Assembly: GCA_022494885.1 (NCBI GenBank)
Contig: JAGVSM010004547.1
Coordinates: 1 to 64,000, forward strand
DNA length: 64,000 nucleotides
Reading direction: 5' to 3'
From: Micrasema longulum
Lineage: Eukaryota > Arthropoda > Insecta > Trichoptera > Brachycentridae
This document shows positions 24,340-35,867 of the stretch, piece by piece. The notes beneath the pieces are model-generated. The model was not told the DNA's origin. It was given only the letters and a program-made list of their open reading frames with translations, and did no database searches. Positions within the stretch are counted from its first letter, which is position 1; each line of letters starts with the position of its first letter. A program made the translations under genes and the position numbers.

Positions 24340-25200
24340 TTTTCATTTCCTAATAATGAATTTCGAAAAGTACCTCATTAATAGTAGACGTCTTTTTCTT
24401 TGCTTTTGAAGCGGCATTTGTAAATAATAAAAAATCGGGTTATTGCATTTTTAGAATATCTGAAAAGTTAGTTATTTACTGTTAATTAATTAATTAATTT
24501 GATTATTATTTACAGTTTGAAAGGGGCATTCGGATGATCCATCCCTGTTCTGCGGGAAAATAAGAACTATCGAGTTCACATGATGTTAAATACAACAAAA
24601 TAAAATATAAAAAAACCACTTCCCGCCGAAAATAGGGGTAGCCGAGCATTGATATTGATTTTTTTCTCCGGATCCCACGCCGAAAAAACCCCTATTCATT
24701 ACAGCCCGAAGCCTCATTTTCGCTTAATTTTTATTACGGTGCATCGCGTTTGATCGCACGCCGAATCAGCTCTTATTTTTCTCGTGTTTAAGTATCGTTT
24801 TGGCGTGTTGCTTTCATTCGATACCGGTGAATAAGCTCACGCCAAAATAGACCGTATTAACCGTATGGTTGAGTGTTATATTTGCTTGTCGGTTCGCTTA
24901 AATATTAGGGATTGAGTTCTATTGTCCGATTCTATTGTATTCACAAGGCGGACTTTATGATGAAATAATTCATTCTCAAAATGTTACAAGTATGACATTA
25001 TTTATAAAAATTCATTTATATTACAACTAAATTAATTAATTACACCTGCTTAGATAAATTTTACCATACCATCACACCGCTTTTGAGTAGAAGTTGGCAG
25101 AGAAAATGATGCCACACGTGCGTCTCTACTGAAATACGTTTAAAAAATGTTTATCAATAACATTGTACATATATTTTTTAGGGACAGAGACTTTATAGCG
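24340..25200. other. Unassigned sequence
   Basis: Mixed composition at 24620-24860, otherwise AT-rich; no repeat or exon recognised. Confidence 0.35.
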
Positions 25201-25289
25201 ACACAATCAGGAACGACCCGTGCCCGTAGACTCGCCCCGACTCGCTAGAAAATACGTGTTGTGTCGGGGCACCGTTCGTAAACATACAT

Positions 25290-25495
25290 TTTTAGCTTCT
25301 TCCACGTTATTACATCTTGTCATTCAATTCCTTTCGATTGTGTCTGCTTTTGGCATGGCCAGACTTGAGATTTTAGTTTATTTGCTCATGCCACGTCTTT
25401 TTTGGTCGTCCTCGTCCTACGGTGCACATATTATCGCCATTCATATCAGTCGTATCATTTCTTCGTCATCCATTCGTTCCACATGACCAGATCAT
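25290..25495 (-). pseudogene. RTE-like LINE 3'-end fragment (copy 3)
   Basis: Weak but collinear match to 27170-27360: TAGCTTCTTCCACG, ATGCCACGTCTTTTTTGGTC, TCCTCGTCCTACG and CCATTCGTTCCACATGACCA. Heavily decayed. Confidence 0.5.
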
Positions 25496-26263
25496 TTATA
25501 TATTTTTTTTTTATTCCATCATCTTTGCCTCTACTGCAGTGCAATCCCTAAACCGCCATAACTCGAAAAATCCTCTTTCGAGAAAAACGCAAAAAAAAAT
25601 CAAACGAGTAAATCGGAATGATATTGATAAAAACTTCAGTTTTTTAAATTTTCATCATAAATCTTATTTTAAGTCATTAATTTTTTTTTTTAATTTTCAA
25701 ATTCGCATCAGCCACTGCAGAAAAAAAGTTACCCAAAACTAGTTCAAATGCAGTATTCCCTATGCACCATTAGAAGCGAATAAGTTAATGAAGGTAATGA
25801 CGATTGATGTGATGTTTTAATGCATTTTATTTTAGGATGCATCGACAGCAATGGAATAAATGTAATAAGCTCCTTTTATTTGCTAGTTAACTTATGCCTA
25901 TAGGAAATGAATATTTTTTGTAAAATCTGCTAATTTTGTTGTGATTACATTTCAATAATTGCCTTGTTTATATTATTGCAAGTGATTTGCAACTCGGCGG
26001 AAATGGCTTTGCGTAAACGTTACCTTCTACCGGAAGTATAGTTACATTTCCTTGTCTTCTTTTTACTTCCGGTCGCCTTGTACATGCATACCTACCTTTA
26101 CTAACATCTCACTTTGCTGATACCTGAGATTTACATGCAAATAATCAAGTAATACTTGATGGAATTATTCATTATTTATCACTATACGGCAGTAATAATC
26201 CACTCCATATAGCATTGATATAATGTTTAGTACCGTCCCGAATGAGTTTTTTTTATAACTCCT

Positions 26264-26651
26264 GTAGCTCAATCACAAATAACTATCGACGTGCTGATAA
26301 GCGAAGTGATAAAAATTTTTCACCGCGGTTGTTGATCGTATCCGCGATCACAATGCAACATCCGTGAACACCTAATATTAAATGTCAAAATATTTACTTT
26401 TCGCGACGTATAAGTAAGTTTAGATACTCCTTCTATGTTGCAAATGCAATATATTGTATATTTTTTTATAGTAGTAATGAACTGTATTTATCTACGAGGA
26501 AAACAAAAACAAACCGACACGAGCGTTGCCTTAGAGATTACACGCGTTGACTTATGACTGCGATAACTTAAGCATGTTCATTATTGTTCATAGTGATCGC
26601 TCAAATGCTTAGCATGTTTTAAGCACCGATAGTTATTTGTGATTGAGCTAC
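26264..26651. mobile_element. TIR MITE (GTAGCTCAATCACAAATAAC)
   Basis: A perfect 25-bp inverted repeat: 26264-26288 and 26627-26651. About 390 bp overall, no coding capacity. Target duplication not evident. Confidence 0.65.
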
Positions 26652-27084
26652 TGGTAGTATAATATCTTGTTCATGTATTATATGCTTTATTAATAATATT
26701 ATTTTTTTTAAAGCGTATTCTCGTAATATTATGTTGACTGTTTGAATTATTGTCGCTTTCAAATGGAATGTCCAATATGTTCTGTAAGGGGCTTTTCAAT
26801 ACCTGTAAAAGAGCCTGTATTTTAAAATTTTAATTTCCAAAAGGGTCTAATAGGCTTTAAATATATTCTGCCATTGGTACCGACCGCTGCTACAGAGGAT
26901 TGAAGGCCTGTCTTTGTTTTTTTTGTACACTTTACGCCCCCGCCCTCTCCTCATCTACACACATCTTCATAATATAATTTTTTGTTTGATCTGCCCTTCC
27001 GGAGTTCGGGTCTTGTGGCGTTCCTTCTCCTTTCATAGATCAGGCAAATACATAAATACATGAAATCCCTTCGGTCTGGGATCG

Positions 27085-27515
27085 TCAACTATCGACACGA
27101 GGAACGTTTAATATCCATTTGCAACAACAACAACAAACCATCACTTTGTCTTTGCATACAGACCTCGCTTCCTCTACATGCATTCCTCTTCTCATGCACG
27201 CACGCCGAATCTTCCTACTCTCGACATGTCCATCTTCGAGTATTTGATTGACTCGATCGTGCCATGTCGTCCGTCTTCCTCGTTTTCTGCATCCATCAAC
27301 ACTCGCATCGTAGATCCTTTTAGCCGTGCTTTCGCTGTCCATTCGCTCTACATGTCCAAACCAACGCAGCACTCCTTTCTTGATTCTGTCGATAATGCAT
27401 ATCTCAGCCTTACACAGTTCACGGAGGGATCGCATTTCGACAGCATTTAACCTACTTTCATTATTATTTTTCCAACTCCATACTTTTCTCCCATACATTT
27501 GGATCATCTAATACA
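27085..27515 (-). pseudogene. RTE-like LINE, RT C-terminus (longest copy, 4)
   Basis: Minus frame of 140 codons: YGRKVWSWKNNNESRLNAVE, MRSLRELCKAEI, KKGVLRWFGHVERMDSES, DGCRKRGRRTTWHDRVNQIL. The LRWFGHVERM box is typical of RTE-clade elements. 5'-truncated; this frame itself is open but there is no full element. Six other fragments of this family occur in the window. Confidence 0.8.
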
Positions 27516-27539
27516 CGCGAATAACAAAATGTCACGTAT

Positions 27540-27770
27540 TTTTACAAATAATTTTTTATTTATTTATTTCATTTATTTATTCATTTTTTATTTCACATAA
27601 AACTTTTTTTTAAATATGAACACCTCACTGGGCACAATCCGTGTCGAGGCATTCATTTACATGATTTAATTTATCGTACTTATAGTGTCTAAAAAATAAA
27701 TATAAAATGCATATAAAATAATACAAATTCATACATAAATAATAGTAAGAAAAAAAAGAGAGTCAATGGC
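27540..27770 (-). mobile_element. LINE tail (CTCACTGGGCACAATCCGTG type)
   Basis: TTTATTTATTTATTTC start and a CCTCACTGGGCACAATCCGT, GTCGAGG block also present at 31045-31080. AT-rich 3' UTR of a minus-oriented LINE. Confidence 0.5.
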
Positions 27771-27779
27771 AGCTATTGG

Positions 27780-28030
27780 GTAAAAATCCTAAATAGGGAA
27801 TAATAAACCCGCCTTGTGTAAATTGGTTGGCGCGTTCGTCTACCAATTTTAAGGTCCTGTGTTCGCTCACTAACGGTTGAACGTGAAATATTGATTCTAA
27901 GGGTTTAAACAGCAATATTTCACTTTTTTTCTGTTGACTCCTGAAGCGTAAGATTAATCACCTTTCCTTCGTGTAACAGATAATTAAAATACCCTACATT
28001 TGGTTTACCAATTCTGCACCACTTGGTGCG
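27780..28030 (+). mobile_element. SINE family A (tRNA-headed)
   Basis: TTGGTTGGCGCGTTCGTCTA head, GTGTTCGCTCAC box-B-like, TCCTGAAGCGTAAGATTAAT body and TTCTGCACCACTTGGTGCGG end; diverged. Confidence 0.65.
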
Positions 28031-28117
28031 GAAAACGAAATGATATCGAATTTTTTTAAAGTGTGGAAAAATTAGTTTTAAAATGCGTATTCAACATTTT
28101 AGTTTCACTTCCTTATT

Positions 28118-28178
28118 CACGTCAAGTGGTGCATAGGGCACTGCATTTTTACACCAATTGCAGGTTGTATCGATCAGT
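28118..28178 (-). mobile_element. SINE family A, 3'-end fragment, inverted
   Basis: TGGTGCATAGGGCACTGCAT and ACACCAATTGCAG are the reverse complement of the family 3' end. Lies 90 bp from an opposite-strand copy. Confidence 0.6.
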
Positions 28179-28179
28179 A

Positions 28180-29065
28180 TTGTGCTTTAAATGCCGGTTC
28201 AAAGACTATCAAAAATATTCCCGTCAACAACATATCAAAACATTATTTAATGTTGACCATGTCGACAATCCAACCCTTAGTAGTAACATACGTTAACTTA
28301 TTCCACGAGTCAAGAAAATTTATAAACGCAGCAAACGGGTATGAATTCTATAATAAAGCGTTTGACAATTCCTTTTTTTGCAATAAAAGGGTTTTCTCAA
28401 CACATCTATTCAAACAATGAACACATTCAAAAAATGTTTAAAAAAATTGTTAGAACCTCAAACTGAGTATTTTTTTTTATCGTAATTAAATTTAGTAAAA
28501 TTACATGTGCTTAAACGCTCAGATCTGCGGTAGGTCCTACTGATTTTGCTCTAGTCAAATATGGTTTTTGTTGTGAGTTCACGATTGAACAAATCAGATA
28601 CTCGCGTTTTTTTAGATCGATAAAAATGTTGTCAATCTCTTCAGTGAACAGTTATATCCTTCAGAGACATCAGGTAAAAATCTGACTACTTTTTGTTATC
28701 GTCTGCTGACAAACCTACCGGAGTCCTTTACGCATTTATGTAGGCCTTCGAGATCCGAAAGCGCGGCATAACCGCCCCGAGATAAATATTATGTATTTTA
28801 CATCGCTGACGGCAATATAAAGTATCCGTCATTATCAAAACAAAGTTAGAATCAACCGTGCCTTCAGCTTCATTTTCTTCATAACAATTGCACATTACAT
28901 AAAATCATCGAATCCATTCGTGCAATTGTAAATATTTTGGTAAGTGGTTTTTATTTAAAGTAAACTCCGCATGCGTGGGTTTAAAATTCAACATTGCAAA
29001 AACCCATGTACTGTGTAATACTTCGTGCCTTGATGCTCAAAATCAACGACACTTTGCTTCGAACT
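28180..29065. other. Unassigned sequence
   Basis: 28300-28440 shows weak resemblance to a LINE C-terminus but nothing I can defend. The rest is featureless. Confidence 0.35.
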
Positions 29066-29066
29066 T

Positions 29067-29588
29067 TAGTCCTTAAAATATACCTTGATTAGAATGACAT
29101 TTGTCAGAAAAAGTGACGACATAACTTTGTAGTAACGTCAAAGGAGTTATTTATATTGACACACGAAAAATCATTCGTATCTGGCGTTTTAATTTATTTT
29201 TTTAATGCAACGCTACACATAAATCAACATTAACACATAAAAATCAGCTTTAAAACTAAATAAAACCTTATTATTAACGACGTTCTTACAAGGTTACATC
29301 ATTTGGCAAAAACGTTAGAGATGGGACAAATTAATCAATGTAAATTGATCGAATAAAAAAATAATTCATTTGATGTTGTTCATGAAAAAAGAATAAATGT
29401 CTTATTTTTTGGTGAATAATTGTGTTAAACACACTATGCTTGTTTTTTATATCAATTTTCGGAAACAGAGTTTCATGATTGCATGAAATAACTTATAAAA
29501 TCGATTTGATCAGTGATCAGTAATTTCCCATCACTAATGAAATTAGTTTGATAGCTGTCATTCTAATCAAGTTATATTTTAAGGACTA
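29067..29588. mobile_element. TIR MITE (TAGTCCTTAAAATATA)
   Basis: 29067-29099 (TAGTCCTTAAAATATACCTT, GATTAGAATGACA) is the reverse complement, with few changes, of 29556-29588. About 520 bp, non-coding. Confidence 0.6.
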
Positions 29589-29639
29589 TAAGACTTTACA
29601 CTTTGCTCCATAATAAGACACTTGACTGATGATTAAAAA

Positions 29640-29715
29640 TAAAGGTTTCAGCTCTTTAACTTCACAAACATCAACAGCTGAAAGAATTGAAGTAATAAAG
29701 ATGTTCAAATAAGTG
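29640..29715 (-). mobile_element. MITE family 1, fragment
   Basis: AAAGGTTTCAGCTCTTTAAC, TTCACAAACATCAACAGCTG and AAAGAATTGAAG match the family in reverse orientation. Confidence 0.55.
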
Positions 29716-29982
29716 TTTTGGGTAATGCTTAAGGACGCAATAATGTTCTAAATAAAAATCATCGTAAAATAAAAAAAAAATCATCATGTTGGATTTTGCG
29801 TGTTCATATTTTTTGACGTTTAATCGTCAGTGTTGCCATATATGAAGCGAAAATTAGTCGCATGGAAATAATAAATATCCACAAATTAACCACTCTCTAG
29901 GGGATAGAAAATATACAGAATTATAGCCCTGGGTTGTATTAGCTTTTTTCCGTTAAAAATTCTTAAATTTTAAAAAAAAAAA

Positions 29983-30012
29983 AAAAAACACTAGAGAGAG
30001 AGAGAGAGAGAC
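29983..30012. repeat. (GA)n microsatellite after poly-A
   Basis: A run of 17 A, then ACACT, then about 10 GA units. Confidence 0.9.
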
Positions 30013-31010
30013 GATTTGAAATACCAGCCCTGCAAGAATTAAATTCCAATATTATTCTACAAAAAACAATTGGTTCGCTATATTCTAGGGACTTTTTCAA
30101 ATGTTTTTATTATAGTACCTACCTATATCTGTATCTTGGAAGATAAAACACGTGAGTCCACTTTTTGCTGTTTTTAAGTTAAAAATGCAAAAATTATCGC
30201 AATAAGCTATTTTATACGTGAATAAAACATCGAAGTATACTTTCGTCATAAAGGTGTTTTTTTTAAGTTGAAATAAAAATCTGAAGTCCATTTTGTTTTA
30301 ATGTAAGAAAACGTCAGTAGTCCCTGATATGATACTTTAATATGAATGTACTGCTGTTATCAAAATAATTATTGTTTTTCATTGAAAGTGCAGTATAGAT
30401 TAAAATTATCTCATTAAGTTCAAATGTTTTGAAAATCACACAATCGCAAAATCTTGTTTACCAAACATTTCGTTCAATGTGACTACCGTGGTTTATCCTT
30501 TAATGTACATTAAGGACATATTCCTTTAGAAAACATTAAAAAATATTTCAGAACGCTTTCAGTCAGCCGCAATCCTCATTTTTTTAAGAATCTGTTTTTA
30601 GAGCACAAAAAAGGTGCCCCAATATACGAGATGTTTACAAAATTAGCCATAGATACCAATGTTAGATGGTAGTAGATGGGTGGGTACCTTCTGACTTTTC
30701 TAGGGTAAATGATTTTTTGTCGATGGCATCCCATTTTTTCTAGCCTCGTCGCTTCCTGGCATTTCAAAATTAGAACGACGACGCTTTAAGGTCGGTTCGC
30801 ATCGCGTGCGCTCTTCGATAATTATTCGAATTAATTGAGACCGGGAGATAGATATTCTAAAATAACTAACGTTCCCATGACATGTGTGTGTTTAGAATTC
30901 ATTTAACTGGTGCCATAGTCAAGTCGTGTATTTTTAAAAGTAGTTTACGTACTTTTAGTTGAACTGTTTTTTTTTTTGTAGACATTTCTTAATAGTTTTT
31001 TTTTTTTTTT
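30013..31010. other. Unassigned sequence
   Basis: No repeat, exon or RNA recognised; 30580-30900 is of slightly higher complexity. Confidence 0.35.
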
Positions 31011-31019
31011 TCACATTCT

Positions 31020-31465
31020 AAACAATAATTAATAATAAAAATAATGTGACCTCACTGGGGGTTATCCGTGCCGAGGACACTTTACCACATACTTTGTTAA
31101 TTCTCCATAGTTAATGATTTTGATGAAAATATTAATAAAATTCCTTGGTTAAGTTTTACTTTGTTTATTTTGACCAACGGGCGCTTTCGCCTAAGTAGGC
31201 AGGTTCTGAAATTATTTTTAATGTTTCCTAAACGAATACACCCACATAATATATTATAATTAAAACATTTGAAAAAAATCTTGGAATGTAATAAGAAAAT
31301 CAATGAGAAAGTACAGTGGTTTTTTAAATCAATAGTAGACCACCAAACTAAGAAAAAAAAAATATGTACCGTATTATCAGCGCTATGATTTTTTAAAGTT
31401 TTGTCATTTTTAAGGTAATTAGTTCTTCTGATTGGTGAATTTTCAAGAAACGTTGCCATACCATT
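31020..31465 (-). mobile_element. LINE tail plus element with GCGAAAGCGCC hairpin motif
   Basis: 31045-31080 matches the LINE tail at 27540. 31095-31240 and 31370-31420 match blocks at 46480-46790 and 62725-62775. Minus strand carries CTGCCTACTTAGGCGAAAGC, a signature seen in three places and resembling retroelement ends of Penelope type. Confidence 0.4.
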
Positions 31466-31654
31466 TTTTGTTCTTATTCAGTATTCTTTAGGTCCTGAAT
31501 TTACTTCCCCCCTGACCTTAATTTATTTAACTTTGGCCGACCCCCAAGCTAGGCAAAAGTTGATCCTCGGTGGGGCGCGCATTCAAAAAAGTTGAAAAAC
31601 ACGACTCTCATTTTTACCGCGCGCAAGAAAACATTTTTAATATACAATTTTTTT

Positions 31655-31865
31655 TTTTTTTTTTTTTTAAAAAAAAAGAAATATTAGCGTTCTTATAATT
31701 TACGCAAATATTTAATTTTGAGGGCCATTTTCAACGAGTTGTAAATAACTCACTATTAGAAAATGGAAATCAAGTTGGGGTAGAGTGGGATTCGAACCAC
31801 GGACCTTTGATCCGTGAGTCCGAGACACTAGCCACGGGACCACAACCCGATTCAATTTCCCGTAA
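31655..31865 (-). mobile_element. SINE family C (tRNA-headed)
   Basis: TTTTGAGGGCCATTTTCAAC, GAGTTGTAAATAACTCACTA and GTGGGATTCGAACCACGGAC (box B complement) then TAGCCACGGGACCACAACCC. Poly-T/A at the left end. About 90% identical to 32570-32762. Confidence 0.8.
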
Positions 31866-32569
31866 CATTGAACTTCCTCGTCGATTATTGATCGTATGGC
31901 TCTAGCGGAATTGTCCGCATCGGCAGTACGTTTACAAAAGCATGAATTATTACTTTTCGTATTATTACCACTCGCTATAATATTCAGTATGACCTTTGAG
32001 TTACCTATCAATATTGGTAGTTTCGTACCTAGTTCTGTATATGGTAGTGTAGTCGTTGAGTTGATATCTACACTCACACACTCTCAATTCGCTACATGTA
32101 TAGGCACACATAATACCTACATATGTATGTTTACACCCACACATCGAAATATCACGTGATTTATGTAGTAAGTAGCTAATACACGTGGTTTTGTATATTT
32201 TTTATTTGTCAGTTAAAAAATATCACCTTTTTTATCAGCTATTTAATATTGCAGTTTATGGCATAAGATAAGTTTATAATAATAATTGGTAGGTATGGTA
32301 TTTTGTTGTAGAAGTCGTGAGTATACCTACAGCAAAAAGTAGCCAGGTAAAATGTTAGCGCTTTTGAGATTTTTTCACCAAATTACACTGCCAGATAGTA
32401 TATTTTACTGAAATAAAAACAAGTCGACTCATATCCCTTTTTTTTTGTTTTGTTTCAGTTTTGTATTTTTGAAATTACTCCCCGTGTGACGCCATAAGTT
32501 CTCTTCCCCTTTTCAGTGAGTTCAGTTGACTTACCATAAACCCAAAATTCAACTATTGAGTAACGTTTT

Positions 32570-32762
32570 TTTTTTATTGAAAAAAGAAACATTTGCGTTC
32601 TTATGATTTACCCAAATATTTAATTTTGAGGGCCATTTTCAACGAGTTGTAAATAACTCACTACTAGAAAATGGAATCAAGTTGGGGTAGAGTGGGATTC
32701 GAACCGCAGACCTTTGGTCCGTGAGTCCGAGACACTAGCCACATGACCGCAACCCGATCATA
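32570..32762 (-). mobile_element. SINE family C (tRNA-headed), near-identical neighbour copy
   Basis: Same orientation and same boundaries as 31655-31865 with few differences (GTGGGATTCGAACCGCAGAC, TAGCCACATGACCGCAACCC). Confidence 0.8.
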
Positions 32763-32869
32763 TTTTAAATTATAAGTATCGTTATTGTTTTATTTGGAAG
32801 GAGATAATTATAATTTCTTGGTGCATTAAAAGTAAAGCGACCTATTATTTATCTTCTAAATGACACGTC

Positions 32870-32958
32870 AGCCTTCACGTCGGCCTTGCCGGGAATGGAA
32901 CCCGGGAACGCGGGCACAGTAAACAAACGTATTAATTGATACACCGCGAGGCGGGCTA
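32870..32958 (-). repeat. tRNA-like SINE head, another family
   Basis: CTTGCCGGGAATGGAACCCG and ATTAATTGATACACCGCGAG are complements of box B- and box A-like sequences. No 3' body matched in the window. Confidence 0.5.
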
Positions 32959-32989
32959 ATCGTAAACAATAAATTATATTAACATATTA

Positions 32990-33330
32990 CAACAGAGATG
33001 AAGAACATTTAAGAGAAGGTAATATAGAAGTCTAGGCATCTACAGGGCTTATGACCTGTCAATGGCTGGTTTAAGTGGCCACTTTACACACTGTGTAACA
33101 TTCACCATTCTTCCTATATTTGAACATCTATATTCCTTAAATTCTTTCATCTGTTGATGTTTGTGAAGTTAAAGAGCTGAAACCTTTATTTATGCGGGTG
33201 AGATTCATCCAATTGAATTATTTCACCTACATACTAGGCAACGCCTGAAAATTCAACTCCCCAGGGAGTTGAATCCAGTTCTTGTCTACAAAAATTTGGA
33301 CAAACTCAAAATATTGTTAATAAATTATAT
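32990..33330 (+). mobile_element. MITE family 1, long copy
   Basis: ACAACAGAGATGAAGAACAT, GGCATCTACAGGGCTTATGA, GTGGCCACTTTACACACTGT, TTTGTGAAGTTAAAGAGCTG and a final segment with AAAATTTGGACAAACTC. The left TIR is recognisable; the right end is not. Confidence 0.7.
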
Positions 33331-33372
33331 GGTAATCTAAGCATAATGCATTAAAAAAATACTTAAAGCTTT

Positions 33373-33795
33373 AAGTGATGTCCCATCTCTCCTGCAATCA
33401 ATTTCCTTTCATGTTCCCAACCGTGTCACCAGAAGTCAAAATCTGCTATTTATTAAATCTTCTAAGAGCAACTTTTGTTTTTATGCCCCAATGTCCAGAA
33501 TGTGTAGATTAGTCAATTCGTCACACAACTTGGAATTCTTTGGGATAGATCTTCCGGCTTTTCGTAGATCTCTTCGCCACTAAAACAGTGTGGGATGAAG
33601 ATGGATTGGCATGGTTTAGCTCGAAGTCTTATATGTCTTTAGTTTTTATGAATATATTATATACCATTAGGTACCTATTGTATTGCCCGTCTTTGCTACA
33701 TAGTTTTATGTTATTTTTGTTCAGTTTCTTGTATTTATGTTTCTTCATGTTACTGTTGTAATTGGCTTAGGCCGTATATTTAATAAATAAATAAT
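33373..33795 (+). pseudogene. CR1-like LINE D, 3' end, forward copy
   Basis: Frame reading YAPMSRMCRLVNSSHNLEFF, GIDLPAFRRSLRH then TAA (about 33484-33585) is a LINE RT C-terminus. The 3' UTR ends in AATAAATAAATAA. The reverse-orientation copy is at 35055-35495. Confidence 0.8.
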
Positions 33796-34136
33796 TCAAG
33801 TGTGAAAATAACAACAAAAAAAATCACGTAAAAAGCGATTACGCATCGGACATCGCATATATGAGTTTCCCTCTTTACCGTTCGTTAAGAATATTTTAAC
33901 TGACGGCCCGACAGTTAAAATAATACGTAGATAGTGGTGTATTTGCCACACTAAATTCGTTACAATAGTAGGTACTCACGCACACTTACGAGAGTGCATG
34001 TACACAAAAAAAATGCACGTGTGGTGTTCAGGTACTCGGACACAATCGCGGATGGTTTTGCAATGCACACGGTGAAAATGAAGGAGTCGCCTTTCGCGGA
34101 AAAGAAATCTCGATTGACAGCTAACGGTAGGTAACC

Positions 34137-34380
34137 TGGGCCCGTATTCCAATGGGAAGTAAACATTTATCTTCAATTTTATCTACAAAGTAAAATTAAG
34201 TTTTCTGTATGAAAAGCAGAATATGCATACATTTTTTTCATCTAAACATGTTCAGTTATACTATACCGACGAAGATATCTTAAATTTTCATTCAAGTATC
34301 GTTTTTACTTTATACCGTCGCAAAATATGTGCCGATGAAGATAGCGTTTATAATCGCGACCCTGGTACTTTTAAAAACAA
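34137..34380 (-). repeat. Tandem element F, inverted unit
   Basis: CCAATGGGAAGTAAACATTT, CAATTTTATCTACAAAGTAA and GATGAAGATAGCGTTTATAA match, in reverse, the tandem units at 56430-57090 and 57820-57930. A fragment is also near 20900-20955. Confidence 0.6.
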
Positions 34381-34381
34381 T

Positions 34382-35650
34382 ACCAGGCCTGGTCATAGTG
34401 CGGCCCGATTCGCATTTTTATGCGGCCCGCAAGGTAGAATCGTGTTTCTGAAAATATATATTTTTTAAAAAGTTTAACAAGAATACATAAAATACTATCA
34501 TTTTGTAAGCAAGCATTGCTTTCTTCTTCATATATATATCCTCAATTATTGTAAATTATAGAACTCCACCATCTTTCATCAATTATATTTTTAAAAAGTG
34601 CAGCTTAATTTAATAAATTTTAGTAATTATAAAGATTGAGTTAAAGATAAGACTGATTGTTTTTTAAAGAAAAGAAAGGAGAAAATAAGAAAATTTTATT
34701 TTATTTTTATTTTTATTTACATACACAAAAATAAAGATAAGACACTTGATTTCAGAAACACAGCAATGTTATTTTTATAATCATTAATCCCTATTATGAT
34801 AAATGACAATATGAACTTTTTTATGCAAACAGCGGTCACAGAAAGGGGAGGGATTATTAAGACTACGTAAAAAGATACACCACAGTTACATGAAGTGGTA
34901 ATGCTATTATATAGGTATTATGCCCTTTCGTTGGGAATAAAAAAAAATGCTGACTCCGCTAACTTTTATCCCCCGTTAACTACAAAATTAACTCCTGAAA
35001 TAGAAAACAACGTTAGAAGATGTAAACCAGCTCTCTTCTTCTTGTTTACTTGTTGGTTATTTATTTATTTATTTATTATTATTACGGCCTAAGCCAGTTA
35101 CAACAGTTATACGATGATACATATGGACAAGAAACTAAACAAAAATAACATAAAACTATGTAGCAAATGCAAAAAAGGGCAATAAAATAATGGTAGATAT
35201 ACCTACAATATATTCACAAACACGATAAACATATGAGACTTCGGGCTAAACCATGCCAATCGTCTTCATCCCATACTGTTTTAGTGGCGAAGAGATCTAC
35301 GAAAAACCGGAGGATCTATCCCGAAGAATTCCAAGTTTTGTGACGAATTGACTAATCTCCACATTCTGGCCATTGGGGCATAAAAACAATAGTTGCTCTT
35401 GGAAGATTTGATAAATGGTAGATTTTGACTTCTGGTGATGTGGTTGGGAACATGAAAATAAATTTATTGCAACCGAGATGGAACATCACTTAGGTATACC
35501 TAGATGGTTATTCAAGAATGACTTAATTTTTATACTGAAATTCCTTTTCATGACAATTAATAATGCATACATAGTATTTTACTTGCGGCCCGCCGTTCAT
35601 TTTTAATTCCTAATGCGGCCCTTCATCTGAAAAGTTTTCTTAGGTCTGCA
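34382..35650. mobile_element. Possible non-autonomous hAT-like element (ends with GCGGCCCG)
   Basis: The left end CAGGCCTGGTCATAGTGCGG and the right end with GCGGCCC repeats and TAGGTCTGC look like imperfect inverted ends; GCGGCCCG motifs lie at both sides and the middle has none. A LINE D copy is nested inside. No 8-bp target duplication could be confirmed. Confidence 0.35.
35055..35495 (-). pseudogene. CR1-like LINE D, 3' end, reverse copy
   Basis: Reverse complement of 33373-33795 with TTATTTATTTATTTATTTAT at the left, GGCCTAAGCCAGTTACAACA, and the RT C-terminal codons (35290-35400). 5' boundary near GATGGAACATCACTTAGG. Confidence 0.8.
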
Positions 35651-35867
35651 CTACACAGATGATACTGACGTAGAGTTGTAGAGGGGAGGTACGCACGTGC
35701 GCGATGCATTTTTCTAGCAAAAATATGCGCTAAAATAAAAACTGAATGCGTTCGAACATCGAACTGATAATAATTTTGTTAATTTCATTAGCAACATTAT
35801 TGTGTTTTTTTATTATTTTTTATTGTCAACTTTTTAAAATCATTCTTATATTGTTGAAATTTCATTC

